Shown here: one piece after another, positions 52,801 to 64,000 of the stretch
Position numbering within the stretch: the first letter of the stretch is position 1
How the letters are laid out: every line of letters begins with the position of its first letter
From: Amphiura filiformis
Lineage: Eukaryota; Echinodermata; Ophiuroidea; Amphilepidida; Amphiuridae
Direction of reading: 5' to 3'
Length of the DNA stretch: 64,000 bases
Assembly: GCF_039555335.1 (NCBI RefSeq)
Contig: NC_092628.1
Span: 66,109,292-66,173,291 of the forward strand
Program-made: the position numbers and the translations under genes
The notes under the pieces: model-generated
What the model saw: only the letters and a program-made list of their open reading frames with translations
Told to the model about the DNA's origin: nothing
Database searches by the model: none

Positions 52801-55800
52801 TAGCCAGATAGGGAACACCTACATACAGTTGCAATGCTATCGAAGTGTGAATTTCTTAGGTCTACAAAAATGTATATTCTTTGAAGTACAGTAGACAGAA
52901 CAGAAAGTTGAATAATAGTGAATATGATCAACATCATGAGCTCTTTCATTCTTCATTGTACTATGAATTTATAATCATCATGTTCGTTAGCATGTGGTTA
53001 TTATTGCTCTATACAAGTAAATATTTATGCTTCATGCAACTGAAGAACCTTACTCCATGACACTACCTAAAGTTAAACTTTAAAAGTAAAGAATTCATTC
53101 ATTACAAAAAACATCATTGGCTTTGTAGGTGGAAGGATCTCTGATTATACAGATCATGCCTAAGGAAAGTGATGATGATGAATGTGTTTATTTACAATGT
53201 ATAATACTCAAATGGTGGAAACTTGACAAAACCAGTTAAAAGAAGAGGTGCCTAGTATGCCAAACTTTTTTTGCAAAGGATTGATCTTTTGTAAAATTGT
53301 TTCCTATTCCTAAGCTATTATAATGATATGTTTTGTAAATTATTAGTACCTTTACAGCAACATCTTTTGATGAAAACAAACTCCACACTGTCAAGTCATC
53401 ATTGTCAGAGCAACTGTGAAAATATGCAGCAAACAAGTACTTGACAGGCTGTGTCAAGAGGTCTTGTTATAATGTCAGTTGATTTCTGGGACGCAAACGC
53501 ACCCTAAAGCAATGTAGTCAGCAAAACTTTGTGTGCATAGACTGTAGATATCCCACTGTAGAGAAAGAAGGGTATACTTCCACTCCAGTATTAAAATCAA
53601 CACATTGAACCAAACTCTGTCTACACCACTGCCCAATAGTTAGCAGGGACTGTCTTTTGAGGAGAGCAAGAGCAATCACTCTCTACTGCTCTCCTTAAAT
53701 CTGATCCAGGAGAGTGATATTTAGCTCTCCTTAGTTGACAATTCTCTTCTTACATTCTATTGTAAATGCTCTAAACAGCTCCCATTGAAGGCTCTAGAAG
53801 AACTATTTTTAAATGCTCTCCTGCAAATCCCAAAATACAGCCCCTGAGTTAGTACAATGTACATTGTAGACCTACAATATAGTATACTATAAGAATGAAG
53901 CAGCCCTAGGTCCATGTTATTTTTTTGTGGGATGTGTAGATGTGTTGTGAATGATATAAATTCAAATCCAAGATAGAACTGGTTCCAGGAGGGGAGGTTG
54001 CGTGCAAGGCTGCTATAATTGCTGAACAGCCTTTAAGCATGGAGGAAGTAACTGGTGGGTTTTGTAATGTCAGAGAAGACCTGTCACATTCTCCTCAGGG
54101 CACCAAAGTTTTAAGTGCTAATCCAAGAAGGAGGTAAATGTGCATCTCTTAAGACAATTTAACTAAGCAACAGATTTGATGAAGATTTCGATGATTCAGG
54201 TTCAGTGGCTAATGGGATATGGAAAGATGCAGGAGGAGGGAGGAAAATGTTACATCACAGCAACTACATGTAGTAACACAGGCTGAGGAAAATACAAGAT
54301 GAAACCTCTACACACTAGGAGTGAGCCTCAGACCCTCAGGAGCTATTCTCTGTAACCAGGGATACATATGAAATCAAAACTAGGTCTTACTTGTAGATCT
54401 AAAATTAGGCTAGATGTGTAGAGATAAATTGCAGATGGGAGCAGTAAAGAGCTAGTTGGGAAAAAGTTTCAGCATTGAGAGATAATGTACTTAGTCAAAA
54501 CTAGGCCTGGTCTCGGAGGTTGCGATACTAGAAGGCATTCTAATGTTGTTAGTGGTTCTGTGACACTACATAATTTACTTGTAAATGTTGTAATGTTTGC
54601 ATGGATACTTTTTTGTGGGTAATATAATTGTGTGGGTTTCTTATAATTTATAAATCTACATGTTTTCAAATATTGTACAGGGTTTAATATCACTCAAGCA
54701 TTGATATTAAATGTGTGTGAATTCAAATGTTTTATTTGTACCACTTTAACCATGATCCATGTAGAGCCTACTTGTATAGTGAGACAGAATGAGACTGATC
54801 CAATTGGAAATGTTGTTGTTTTGATTAGAAACACTGGTACTTGACACACAAAGTAGCGCAGCCTGTAGGTACATTGACGGCCATGTTGTGTATTGCATCC
54901 TCCTAGCCCTACTTTTGGTCATTAAATTGCTTATAATTGTCATTCTAGATTTGAGACTGCAGTTGATGAATAGTAAAAGCATGGTTTTAAAGGGGTGGCA
55001 AACTGGCAAGAGTTTAGCAGCAGAACTGAATGTATGATATTGCAATACGTACACATGATATCAACACAAATACACTGGTTCATCAATTGTATCACATAAT
55101 CATGCCAAAAAATGGAATATGATCATTCAAGAGAACTTAAATAACCTGGCCAATCCATCTAACTGACCTTTAGGTTGCTGGGAATCCGGAACCCCTCACG
55201 GCACTGTATGTTTAGACAAGAAATAGTTGGACTGCTAGCTTACAGATGTGACCTCAGAACATGTTGGGATTTCTGTGATCCTTGTACATGCTAATCTGAT
55301 CCCTGCATGATGAGATGTGTGCACAGGCTAGAACTACATGCTCATTCATGCTATTTGCGCAATTTTAGGCAGCCTATGAATGATATAGCCTATGCAAAAT
55401 GCAACTACATGTAGGCATTGTCTTGAAAATGACTCAAATCATTGAAGTAAAAATATCTTTGCCCCCCCCCTTTGCACTTGCCAAACCTTTGGGAACCCAA
55501 TTATGCAATCCTTAAATTATGTGAGTGTTGCGAGCAGGAAATTTTGCATGCTTGGACGTTTCCCCGAGGACGTGTCCCCAAGGACTGTTTTCCAAAAAAG
55601 CATAGCATGTATTAATATTTAAAAGGTGCCCTGTAAATATGTGTCAAAATTGCTTCCGCCCCTTTTGGCCTGCCAAAAAATTCACACAATTAACCGCTGA
55701 CCGGTCAGTTTCCCTATATGTAAAGTCGGACTGTGACAGATATGTGTTTGACTTTGATCACTATCCTATGGTATCATCTGAGAAATATAACCAGGAAAAT

Positions 55801-57618
55801 AGAGATGATTGTTCAATAGGTTAGTCTTCTTACTTTTGAAATCCAATCATTAATATGATATGCCTAGATTCTGTTACCAATTAGCAATTCAGTGACTTAT
55901 TCTTGGAGCCATGTATTCTAACTGGCTGACTGACTGTGTCTCACAAGATTCAGCAATGTAATGGAAACCTTCCTTTTTCTCTTTCTCTGATTGCTCCCAG
56001 GACTTTATCAAGTAGAGAGCCCTGACGGTCTATTTTCTCACCTGAAAAACAGTATTTTTGAAGTTGCCTGGGGATGACTGGGAGTCGGAGTCTGGGACCC
56101 CTTGCAAAATCTGCCTTTTCTGTGCCTATGTTTTGTGTTGATAGTTCATGCAATTAAAATTTAACGAAGAGTTTGCAAATTAACCAGTGATCAGTATTTA
56201 ATAAGGGAAAAGGATATCACAGTCCTTCTTCCATCTGAATAAAATTAGGAACAACACATTGCAGGCCTAAAGATCAAAGACATTAACAGGGTACTCACAT
56301 GAATTAGAGGTACAAAATGAAGTCATGCAAATACATGTATGCAAATACAGCAAGAAGGGAGACATGAAAAGGCTCCCTGGAAAAAGGTAACATTTTGTAC
56401 GTATCATGGTATACATGTATATGGGCTTGTAAAAGTGGTTGACGACTGAATTCTCTGCTGTATTTATAAGTACATTATGCAAGATTGAACTAGCTAGCTG
56501 CAGCCACATTTGCATTCGTTCCCTAGTTGGTGCGAGATTTTCAGTGTTATTTCACACTTGGTTTCATATGCAGAAAATCTAACGACTGATTAATTGTGGA
56601 ATTGCCCGACTGTGGGTTGCTAACTTAATTTATACAATTCACTTAAATGCATGGTTTACCCAATTCTCACTTCTATCTAGACTAGGCAATGTTTAATACC
56701 CATGAGTTTTTAGATGAGAACATTACGCTTACACATAATGTTGAAAATATAAATATACATATGAGGAAATATTGTTTGTAAAATTTCAATATAAATTGCT
56801 TAGTGTGAGTAAATTTAGAACTGATGCAGTTTTGAAATGTTTTATTATGTAGAAGTACTGCCTTGCATTCTATTTGAAAGAGGAATTTGCAAGTCATTTG
56901 GGCAAATCATTCACTATGCTCCCGACTATGCTGCAAGAAGTGTGCCATTTGTTAGCTTATGATTTTGACTTGAAGTCTTTTCCTCTACCATGCTGCGCAT
57001 AGACAGCATTTGGTTGGCGTCTCTGTTCTGTGAAGCCAAGCAGTGGACATGAATTTTGAAGATGGGCATTCACACTTGGAGTGTGATTTTATAAGAATTT
57101 GACCACAGAGTTGGATAATACAGTGCTGAAGGGAATGTAATCTGGCAGCAGGTGAGTCAAAATGTGCAAGAAATTAATAAATTACTGTATAAATGACCAC
57201 AACTTGCTATTTTAGTGTCAAATATAAAGTGCCTCAATATTAGTTCTGAATGAAAAGAAACATGAGAGCCTGATGTATACTCCACATCACAACTGCATCA
57301 CACCCAGATTTCTGGTGATTGCCGAGAGTTGAATTTTCTTCAACTTTTATTGAGATACAACTTTGTTGTGATATGACAACACTGTATGCTTCTGATTTGC
57401 TGCTGGGATCAAGGTTGGGTTGCACTGAATAGCAAATCAGTCCAGGGAAGAAATGCATTGTGGGAAGTTTAAGATATCTTTTCTGTGTACAACCTATAAC
57501 CCATTCTCCTGTGAGCTGTACTCTTTATAATTGAAGGGTTCTTTTGATTTTTGAAAATTGAGTTACTGTAATTATTACATTATACTGACAATAGCCTATC
57601 ATTTACTGAAAACACTAA
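49857..57618 (+). other. LRR gene first intron (part)
   Basis: Mostly AT-rich single-copy sequence. An AC-rich stretch (about 51345-51475) is followed by a weak inverted pair, GTAGGCAGG-AAACGAGGAC near 51470 and its complement near 51760. A run rich in GCTCTCC lies near 53650-53830. I see no LRR exon here. Confidence 0.4.
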
Positions 57619-59293
57619 GGGCAAATTTCTCGACGGGTGGCTTAGCAGTTGGCTTGTCTAGTCTCAAGGCTTAAGAGGTCGTAAGACCAGGCTTAACTGA
57701 AAACGCGTTTCCCGAAGCACGGCTACCATAGCCTCGAGGCTTTGTTAGCCTGTGGGCCAGGCTTGTAGGATTAGCCCCAGGCTTCAGTAAAATTTGCATT
57801 TCTCGAAATCAGTCTTCTGTAGCCGTAGTCTACGCAAGCCTGTTAGACCAGGCTTATAGCGGCTTTTCTTGGCCCTGCCTCAGAGCAGGTCTTAGGTCGT
57901 AAGCTTTGGTCTATTTCAATTTACAAATTGTTTAACTTGTAACGTAAAGTTTTTGCTTGCATATTTTGGACGGTCTTTCAATTAACATGAGCAAGCATAC
58001 AGTGGCGTAGGGGGGAGCTCTTGCCTCCTGCTTGCCCCCCCCCCCCATTGAAAAAGGTAAATTAGGCCTACTTCTGAGAGTTCTTAATTAACCTCATATT
58101 TGGTCATATTAACCTTAAAAACTCAATTTTTAAGCTTAAATAAATTGCATTTATTCCACTTTTGTACCACTGGCCTATATGTCACCAGCTTCAATAGTTT
58201 AAAATTAATATGGCATTTGTACCATAAACATTTTTTCCAATCACGCCACTGTGAATTATTCGATTTAGTTGAACATTTCAGCATTTTACTTTAGTTAGTT
58301 GAATCATCATCATCATGAAGACCTATATGATTCCACCTGTCCCTATCCAAGCCTTTACTTTGATACTCGTATCTAACCTTTTCATAAGTATTACAATATT
58401 ATTTTTTGGAGTGCCTTATTATACCAGGTTGGACATCAATTTAATACAATAGAAAGACAGAATTTGTAAAGATATAGTCATATTTGATACGAAACAATAA
58501 TGCATGCAGTATTAAAACTGAAGTTACGGATAAGATGCATACGAGATTGTTATATCTTCTTCTTAAATAATTATAAATATTGTACCAACATATAACTTAA
58601 TGTGAGATCTGAGAAGACTACTGAAAATATCAGAAGTAGATAGCATGTTGGTTGTCAAATAATGTTTGGTTATGTTTTTGGACCAAAAATATCCTTAAAT
58701 AATGTTTTACTTTTGTCAAACATTCGAATAATTTGTTTGAAGTGTGAAACAAGTTTTGCTTTACTTTTTAGGGGAATCACAGATTCCTTTCCATTGGGCT
58801 TACAGTTTTACCCTTTTGGGATGAAAAGAAAAAATCATGTGTAAAAAGCATAGACGTATCATTCATTCAAGTTGGACTCATAAAAAGGCAAGTGGAAATA
58901 AAATAATACATAAAAGACACAAAAAAGACACACTATTCTTGCATCAAGTTGTGTACGGTACAAGCCCAAGCACAAGACCGCAAGTCTGGCTAGTCTTTGC
59001 GCCGGGAACATTGCATAATGAGACGGCAACTTTGTTAGTACGGTAAACCGTGAGGACCACAGCTTATGCACATCTACCTCCAACAGCCTATACAATTTAG
59101 TCGCTGGTAGAAAGGGACGAGGTTGTCAAGCGTTAAGCCTGCTAGGCCACTAAGACTAGGTTGAATTTGTGTTGAAGAAATCTGACTAGAGTTAAGACTC
59201 GGGCTTCGAGAGCGGGCTAGGCCTAGTAACCTCAAGTCCACCTTAAGACTATGGCTTACAGGCTTAGTAAGACTCCTGTCGGGAAACTCGCCC
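57619..59293. mobile_element. 1.68-kb Harbinger-like element
   Basis: Inverted ends GGGCAAATTTCTCGACGGGT and GGGCGAGTTTCCCGACAGGA (same sense), TAA on both sides (57616-57618, 59294-59296). Both subterminal regions are full of AGGCTTA/TAAGCCT motifs. A hAT-like element is nested at about 58000-58252. No transposase recognised. Confidence 0.75.
58000..58252. mobile_element. hAT-like element nested in the Harbinger-like element
   Basis: Ends CAGTGGCGTAG and CACGCCACTG, the same termini as 27726-28116. No clear target duplication. Confidence 0.55.
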
Positions 59294-59296
59294 TAA

Positions 59297-61343
59297 AGGT
59301 CTAAAATACTTGGTTCTCAAGTTGTGAAGTTTTTTGATGTCTATTTTCTTATGTATTTTATTGTTTTTTACTCCATATTTTTACCTATATCTCAATTTCA
59401 AATTTTCCGCCTTTGGCCCCCATGGACCAGATCGTGTCACATATTTAGGCATAGTTGTGATATTTTTTAATATATATTGAAGTATCGTAAGTGTTTTTAA
59501 TATTGAAATAAGAATAAGCAGCTTAACTGGATTTGATAGACTTCGGAAGTTCAAATTAAATGTAATCCAAATATTATTAAAAAAAAGAAAAAAAAAAGAT
59601 AATAGATAAAAGAGTTATTAGAAGACCTGTGTTTTGCAAACTTATGTGCAGTTATAAAGAGAACCATTTTATACAATTGCAGAAGAGGAAGTTGAGAGTT
59701 GTTTTATAGTATGAAGAGCAAGTTTTCAGATGGGTGAGTCCCAATTTAATTGAAAGTGTAAATTAAATTTGAGGCTGGGAGGTGGAGAAGACCAGATTAA
59801 CATGTGCTACACAGCTTATTTAATCTTACTAACAAATTATCCAACCAAGGTTGTATAAAAAGCTTATCAATTCCTGCCGTCTTCAAATATTATTGCATTG
59901 AGTAGTAAGAGAAACATTTTTTGTAGGCAAACTTTCTACACAGATGTGGTGACAGTTGTGTTCAATTAAAACTTGGGTGGATAAATGGCATTTATACTAA
60001 TGGATCTGTACAATTAACTGTAGGTCTGTAGAAAAAGCATCAAATAAGGCCAAGTAAAAAAACACAATGTGTTTCTCGTCCAGATTTTAAAAAAAATCTG
60101 TGAGGCCCTAATTACTTGTTTTTTTCCCTTAAGATGGCCACCAGGTATAAAATGGCTGCTAAGCTTAGACATATACCTTACTGATCATATTTATGTAGTA
60201 TAGTATTTTTGTTTCATAGTATAGTGCATTTTTATTAAAAAATAGTTGAAAATTGATGGATGCACACATAATAAATAGGTATATGATATATATTTATTAG
60301 GACTTTTTTCCTGGAACTTTTACAGTATTTAAAAAAATAACAAATGCTAAACAAAAAAGTCATCAAAAATAAGTGCAGGCAGCAGGGATGAGAAACATTT
60401 TTTTTACTTGGCCTAATAAAAAGCTGTATGCAGAGAAATTGTACAATTAGTTTTGCCTAACTCAGTAACTGTCCCACAATTGATCAATTAGCTAAGCAAA
60501 AATAGTTCAATTTTTTGAGAATATGTGCTCTAATTTGGACCTACTTGGAGATTTTATCCTGAAGTGGATTTTCCCCCATACCCCCACCCGATGTACATGT
60601 ATGGGCCATTGGGCCTAATTATTATTTTGTAGGTTTAGGGGTTAAATGTCATGAACCCAAAGCTAGGAGTATTTGACTCTAGCATTCCCATTTTGATACC
60701 CAATTAGTAATGTCAGGAAATCTCTAAATAGTCATGCATATACAGGGCCATAGCAAGCGGGGCGCCCGGGGATGCCATGGCCGCCCCACTTTTTTAGAAA
60801 TTTGTTATGTTTTTTCTTTATATATTTATTTCAATATGGGCATATATTTGTATTTTGGCCGCCCCACATTTGTGATGGCCGCCCCACATTTTTCAACCTT
60901 TGCTACTGCCTTGTGCATATTATTGGTGTTTCACCTTACCTAACTCATTTCAACTCTTGAAAATTTGACCCCATAGCAAAACAACCTTTTGGACAATGTT
61001 CAAACATTTAACAATTGAATGACCCAATTATATCAGCAGGCTTTTACATGTTTATAGGCGCCATAGTAGGCATTGTAGAGAATGATATGATATATGGATT
61101 TAATATCATTTTAACAGATCACTTGTATTGCTATAAAGTGAGAAGTGACTATCTGCATACAATGATTAATAAATTAACACTTTTAAATTAAAAATAATTG
61201 ATTTGGCCAAATTAATTGTACTTCTTTTGAGTCATTGCCCAAATAAAACCCTCTTCATTGCACTTCGAAAATGTACAAATGCAGAGAGTTGTGCTTCTGG
61301 GTACAGTACTCCATCCATTTAGCTAGCAGTGATTTCATGGTCA
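59297..61343 (+). other. LRR gene intron, continued
   Basis: AT-rich, no gene seen. Around 60750-60900 a fragment with repeated GGCCGCCCCAC motifs looks like part of a transposon. Confidence 0.35.
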
Positions 61344-61351
61344 ATGCACAT

Positions 61352-62444
61352 TAGGGTGGGCCGAAAAACACCTTTTTTCTCGGATCGACTTGGAACTCTC
61401 GGAGAATTTTACTAGGGTACATACTACTATTGTGCTAAAATATCAGTAAGATCAGAGCATGTTTCGCCCAGGCAGTAGATTTTCACAAAATCCCTACTTA
61501 TTTGCCATTTCTTACTGTATAACTCTATATAGAGAAATCAGTAGAAACAACAGGGGAAAAGTAGGCATTAAGATGACATTATAGCCAATATTAAACAATT
61601 TGGGTAGTTTGTTTAGACCCTCCAGAACATCACCAAATAGCAAGCAGTCTCCAATTGGTTACCATTATTTTTTGCTAGAGACCTGTATTTAGTTAAATAT
61701 TGATGATATTTGAGTTGCTAAATTAAGGGGTAGGGGTAGCATTATGGAGCATTTCCCCAGTTCTACTGAGTCAAATTTCACAATCTTGGTCTTGTTGGGT
61801 AGGTATGAACTGCAAAAGTACAAACAATACATGAGATATGAATTTAGAGTAGCTCTGACATTACCGGAGGTTAAAGGGTCATGTGGTGCCTGATTTGTAG
61901 TAATTTTCAAGGCTGTGTGACCTTTTGACCTCTGGTCAAAACATGGATAACCGAAAATCATATAGCATTTATTTTTGGCAATGCTGCAGTTCATATCTGT
62001 GCAACAATACCGCATTGGGAAATTTGACTGAGTAGAACTGGGGAAATGCTCCATAATGCTACCCCTACCCCTTAATATAGCAACTCAAATATCATTAATA
62101 TTTGACTTACATGTGTGTCTTTAGCAACAAATAAGGGTAACCAAGTGGAGACGGCTTGCTATTTGGTGATGTTCTAGAGGGTCCAAACAAACTACCCAAA
62201 GTGTTTAATATTGGTTAGGATGGCATCTGAATGCCTACTTTTCCCAGATTGTTTCTACTGATTTCTCTATATAAAGTTATACAGTAAGAATAGCAAAACA
62301 GTAGGCATTTTGTGAAAATCTACTGCCTGGGTAAACATGTCTGATATTACTGATATTTCAGCACAATACTAGTATGTACCCCAGTAAAATTCTCCGAGAG
62401 TTCCAAGTCGATCCGAGAAAAAAAGTGTTTTTTGGCCCACCCTA
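61352..62444. mobile_element. 1.09-kb hAT-like foldback
   Basis: Ends TAGGGTGGGCCGAAAAACAC and complement, exact 8-bp duplications ATGCACAT (61344-61351, 62445-62452). The two arms are complementary over 400-500 bp each, so almost the whole element can fold. Non-coding. Confidence 0.85.
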
Positions 62445-62452
62445 ATGCACAT

Positions 62453-63599
62453 AGCTGATGTGCATTACCCAGCCTATATAGTGGCCTGTACATGAACTTA
62501 GTCTTGCAAAATGTCGCCAGACCCAGCTGGGTTTGGATAAAAATTAACACATTTTCACTCTTTGTAAATTTTTATGATGCCATCTGTTATGAAAGAACAA
62601 TGAAATTGGGAAAAATGTGTCTGCAAATATATCCTAAATTGAGAGGATATTTATTGGCAAATTGTTACTAAAGTTGATGTTAGTATTATTGATATAATTC
62701 CCAGTATTGGTACGATGGTGAATTATTTGCCAGTGTAAAAATACAATGTCATCGATACAACAAGCAATAACAATAGAATGTGGGCAGATGCTGTGGCAGG
62801 CATGCACATTGATCCTGAAATAAATAATTACGATTTAATAAAAAGAGATCCGCTTATCGCCCGTGTTTATGCTGGTTGCTTGATTGTATTCTGTACCAAA
62901 TTTTGATGTGTGATAATAAAGTAATATGAATAAAATCATAGATGTGGAATTAAACAAAATATATCAATGACAGCTTGGTGGAAATTAAAATGGGTGGTTA
63001 AACAAAAGTATCCAAATTTGATAAGAATTCAAACAATATGCCATTTATGTATCACATAGCTCAATCAATATTACAAAAAAATATTGTCTTTTTGGCATTT
63101 TAATTTTGAAATGATTTAGAAAAGATCGCTTTTAGAATACAACCATATTTCATGACTCATACTGAGCCTGTAGTAAAATTTTAGAGTACTTTGTTGACTT
63201 CAAACTACAAGCATTGCCAACAATTCTGAATGAGATTGTTGATGCTTTGAGAGCCTTTGAAGCATCTTCTATTAAATTGAGTGAGTAAAATCACAGTGTA
63301 ATTTGTCAACTGACCTAATACTGATATGGTGTATATAAACAGTGACTGACCAGTAAACAGATTGTGTTGACCTTAGTGCATCATCATCTGCTTGAGCATG
63401 TTGAGTGTGTGCATGGGATAAGAGAGTCATTAGATTTGATACTAATTGATTTAATTAGGGAGCTGGAGATGTGATTATTTCAAGGGTCACAGTTTTGCAT
63501 GGAGTAAAAATACATGTGTAGAGTGTAATTAAGGTGAAAGTGCTTTGACAGTAAGTATTGTCTTCATACATTTGGTATTTTAGGGCATTTTATTCTTAA
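62453..63599 (+). other. LRR gene intron, continued
   Basis: AT-rich; no gene or repeat recognised. Confidence 0.35.
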
Positions 63600-64000
63600 G
63601 GGCTGGGGTATGAGCGTTTGGACAGTATTTATTTTGGGACATTAGAGCACATCAGACATATCGAATTGCATTCTGAATCTGAAGAATGTCATTCTGATAT
63701 CAAATAATTTTGGTTTTTGAAATTGCAATTTAATACACATTTTATGGCAAATCATTAAAATTGATATTTTGATATTTAACAGTACTGAAGTAAACTTTAT
63801 AAATCTGATGATTTATACTTAGCGTATATGTAGGTGGGATGAAATGCTGACGATCAATTGAAAATTTGGACCTTTCGTATTGAAGATATGGATTTTTTTC
63901 CCAAAACACCAAAAAAAATTAGGTGTTTTTGGGAAAAAAATCTATATCTTCAATATGAAAGGTCAAAATTTTCAATTGACCGTCGACTTTTCCTCCCTGC
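63600..64000. mobile_element. Foldback element, copy 2, cut by the window end
   Basis: Matches 39838-40250: GGGCTGGGGTATGAGCGTTT, GACAGTATTTATTTTGGGAC, GAGCACATCAGACATATCGA, and so on to the GACGATCAATTG centre and partly into the return arm. Confidence 0.75.

Noticed and set aside
58837-59046. Possible Harbinger transposase fragment
   Set aside because: The frame is short and has no DDE-like or nuclease-like motif that I can see.

Overview
The window reads as a piece of a marine deuterostome-like animal genome. It is AT-rich and intron-rich, dense in small inverted-repeat DNA transposons, microsatellites and LINE remnants, and the hexanucleotide AGGCCT recurs throughout. An echinoderm or a close relative is my inference from this texture; no gene here fixes the species. 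Coding sequence is only a few percent of the 64 kb.

Five genes can be supported. (1) + strand, 469-5430: the last three exons of a gene for a charged coiled-coil protein that I do not recognise. (2) - strand, 19062 to 10783: a six-exon HTRA2/Omi-type mitochondrial serine protease with intact triad and PDZ domain. It lies tail-to-tail with gene 1, and its targeting peptide is separated from the rest of exon 1 by a one-base frame break at a run of nine A. (3) and (4) - strand, 27060-24136 and 39379-36678: two tandem copies of a two-exon gene for a membrane-anchored 2H phosphoesterase (DUF1868-like). (5) + strand, 48053-48300: the first coding exon of a secreted or membrane leucine-rich-repeat protein whose other exons lie beyond the window.

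From 19.4 to 41.2 kb the two phosphoesterase genes alternate with arrays of a 30-bp minisatellite whose unit folds into a 7-bp hairpin (GCTATCT-TCAGT-AGATAGC). Sequence next to the arrays is shared between the two gene copies, so array, spacer, gene and spacer were copied as one block. The arrays switch orientation internally and carry an inverted copy of their own flank. The middle array is split by a 3.67-kb element with about 155-bp terminal inverted repeats; that element holds two perfect or near-perfect palindromes, each with its own 8- or 9-bp target duplication.

The right third (42-64 kb) is mostly intergenic sequence and the first intron of the LRR gene. It holds two CR1/L2- or Jockey-like LINE 3' ends, each split by a DNA transposon with a clean target duplication (TAA, Harbinger-like; CCAAGAGA, hAT-like), plus large foldback elements. 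The elements I place in hAT, Harbinger or TA-target groups are assigned by terminal repeats and target duplications only; I see no transposase gene. No rRNA, functional tRNA, CRISPR array or virus-derived element was recognised.
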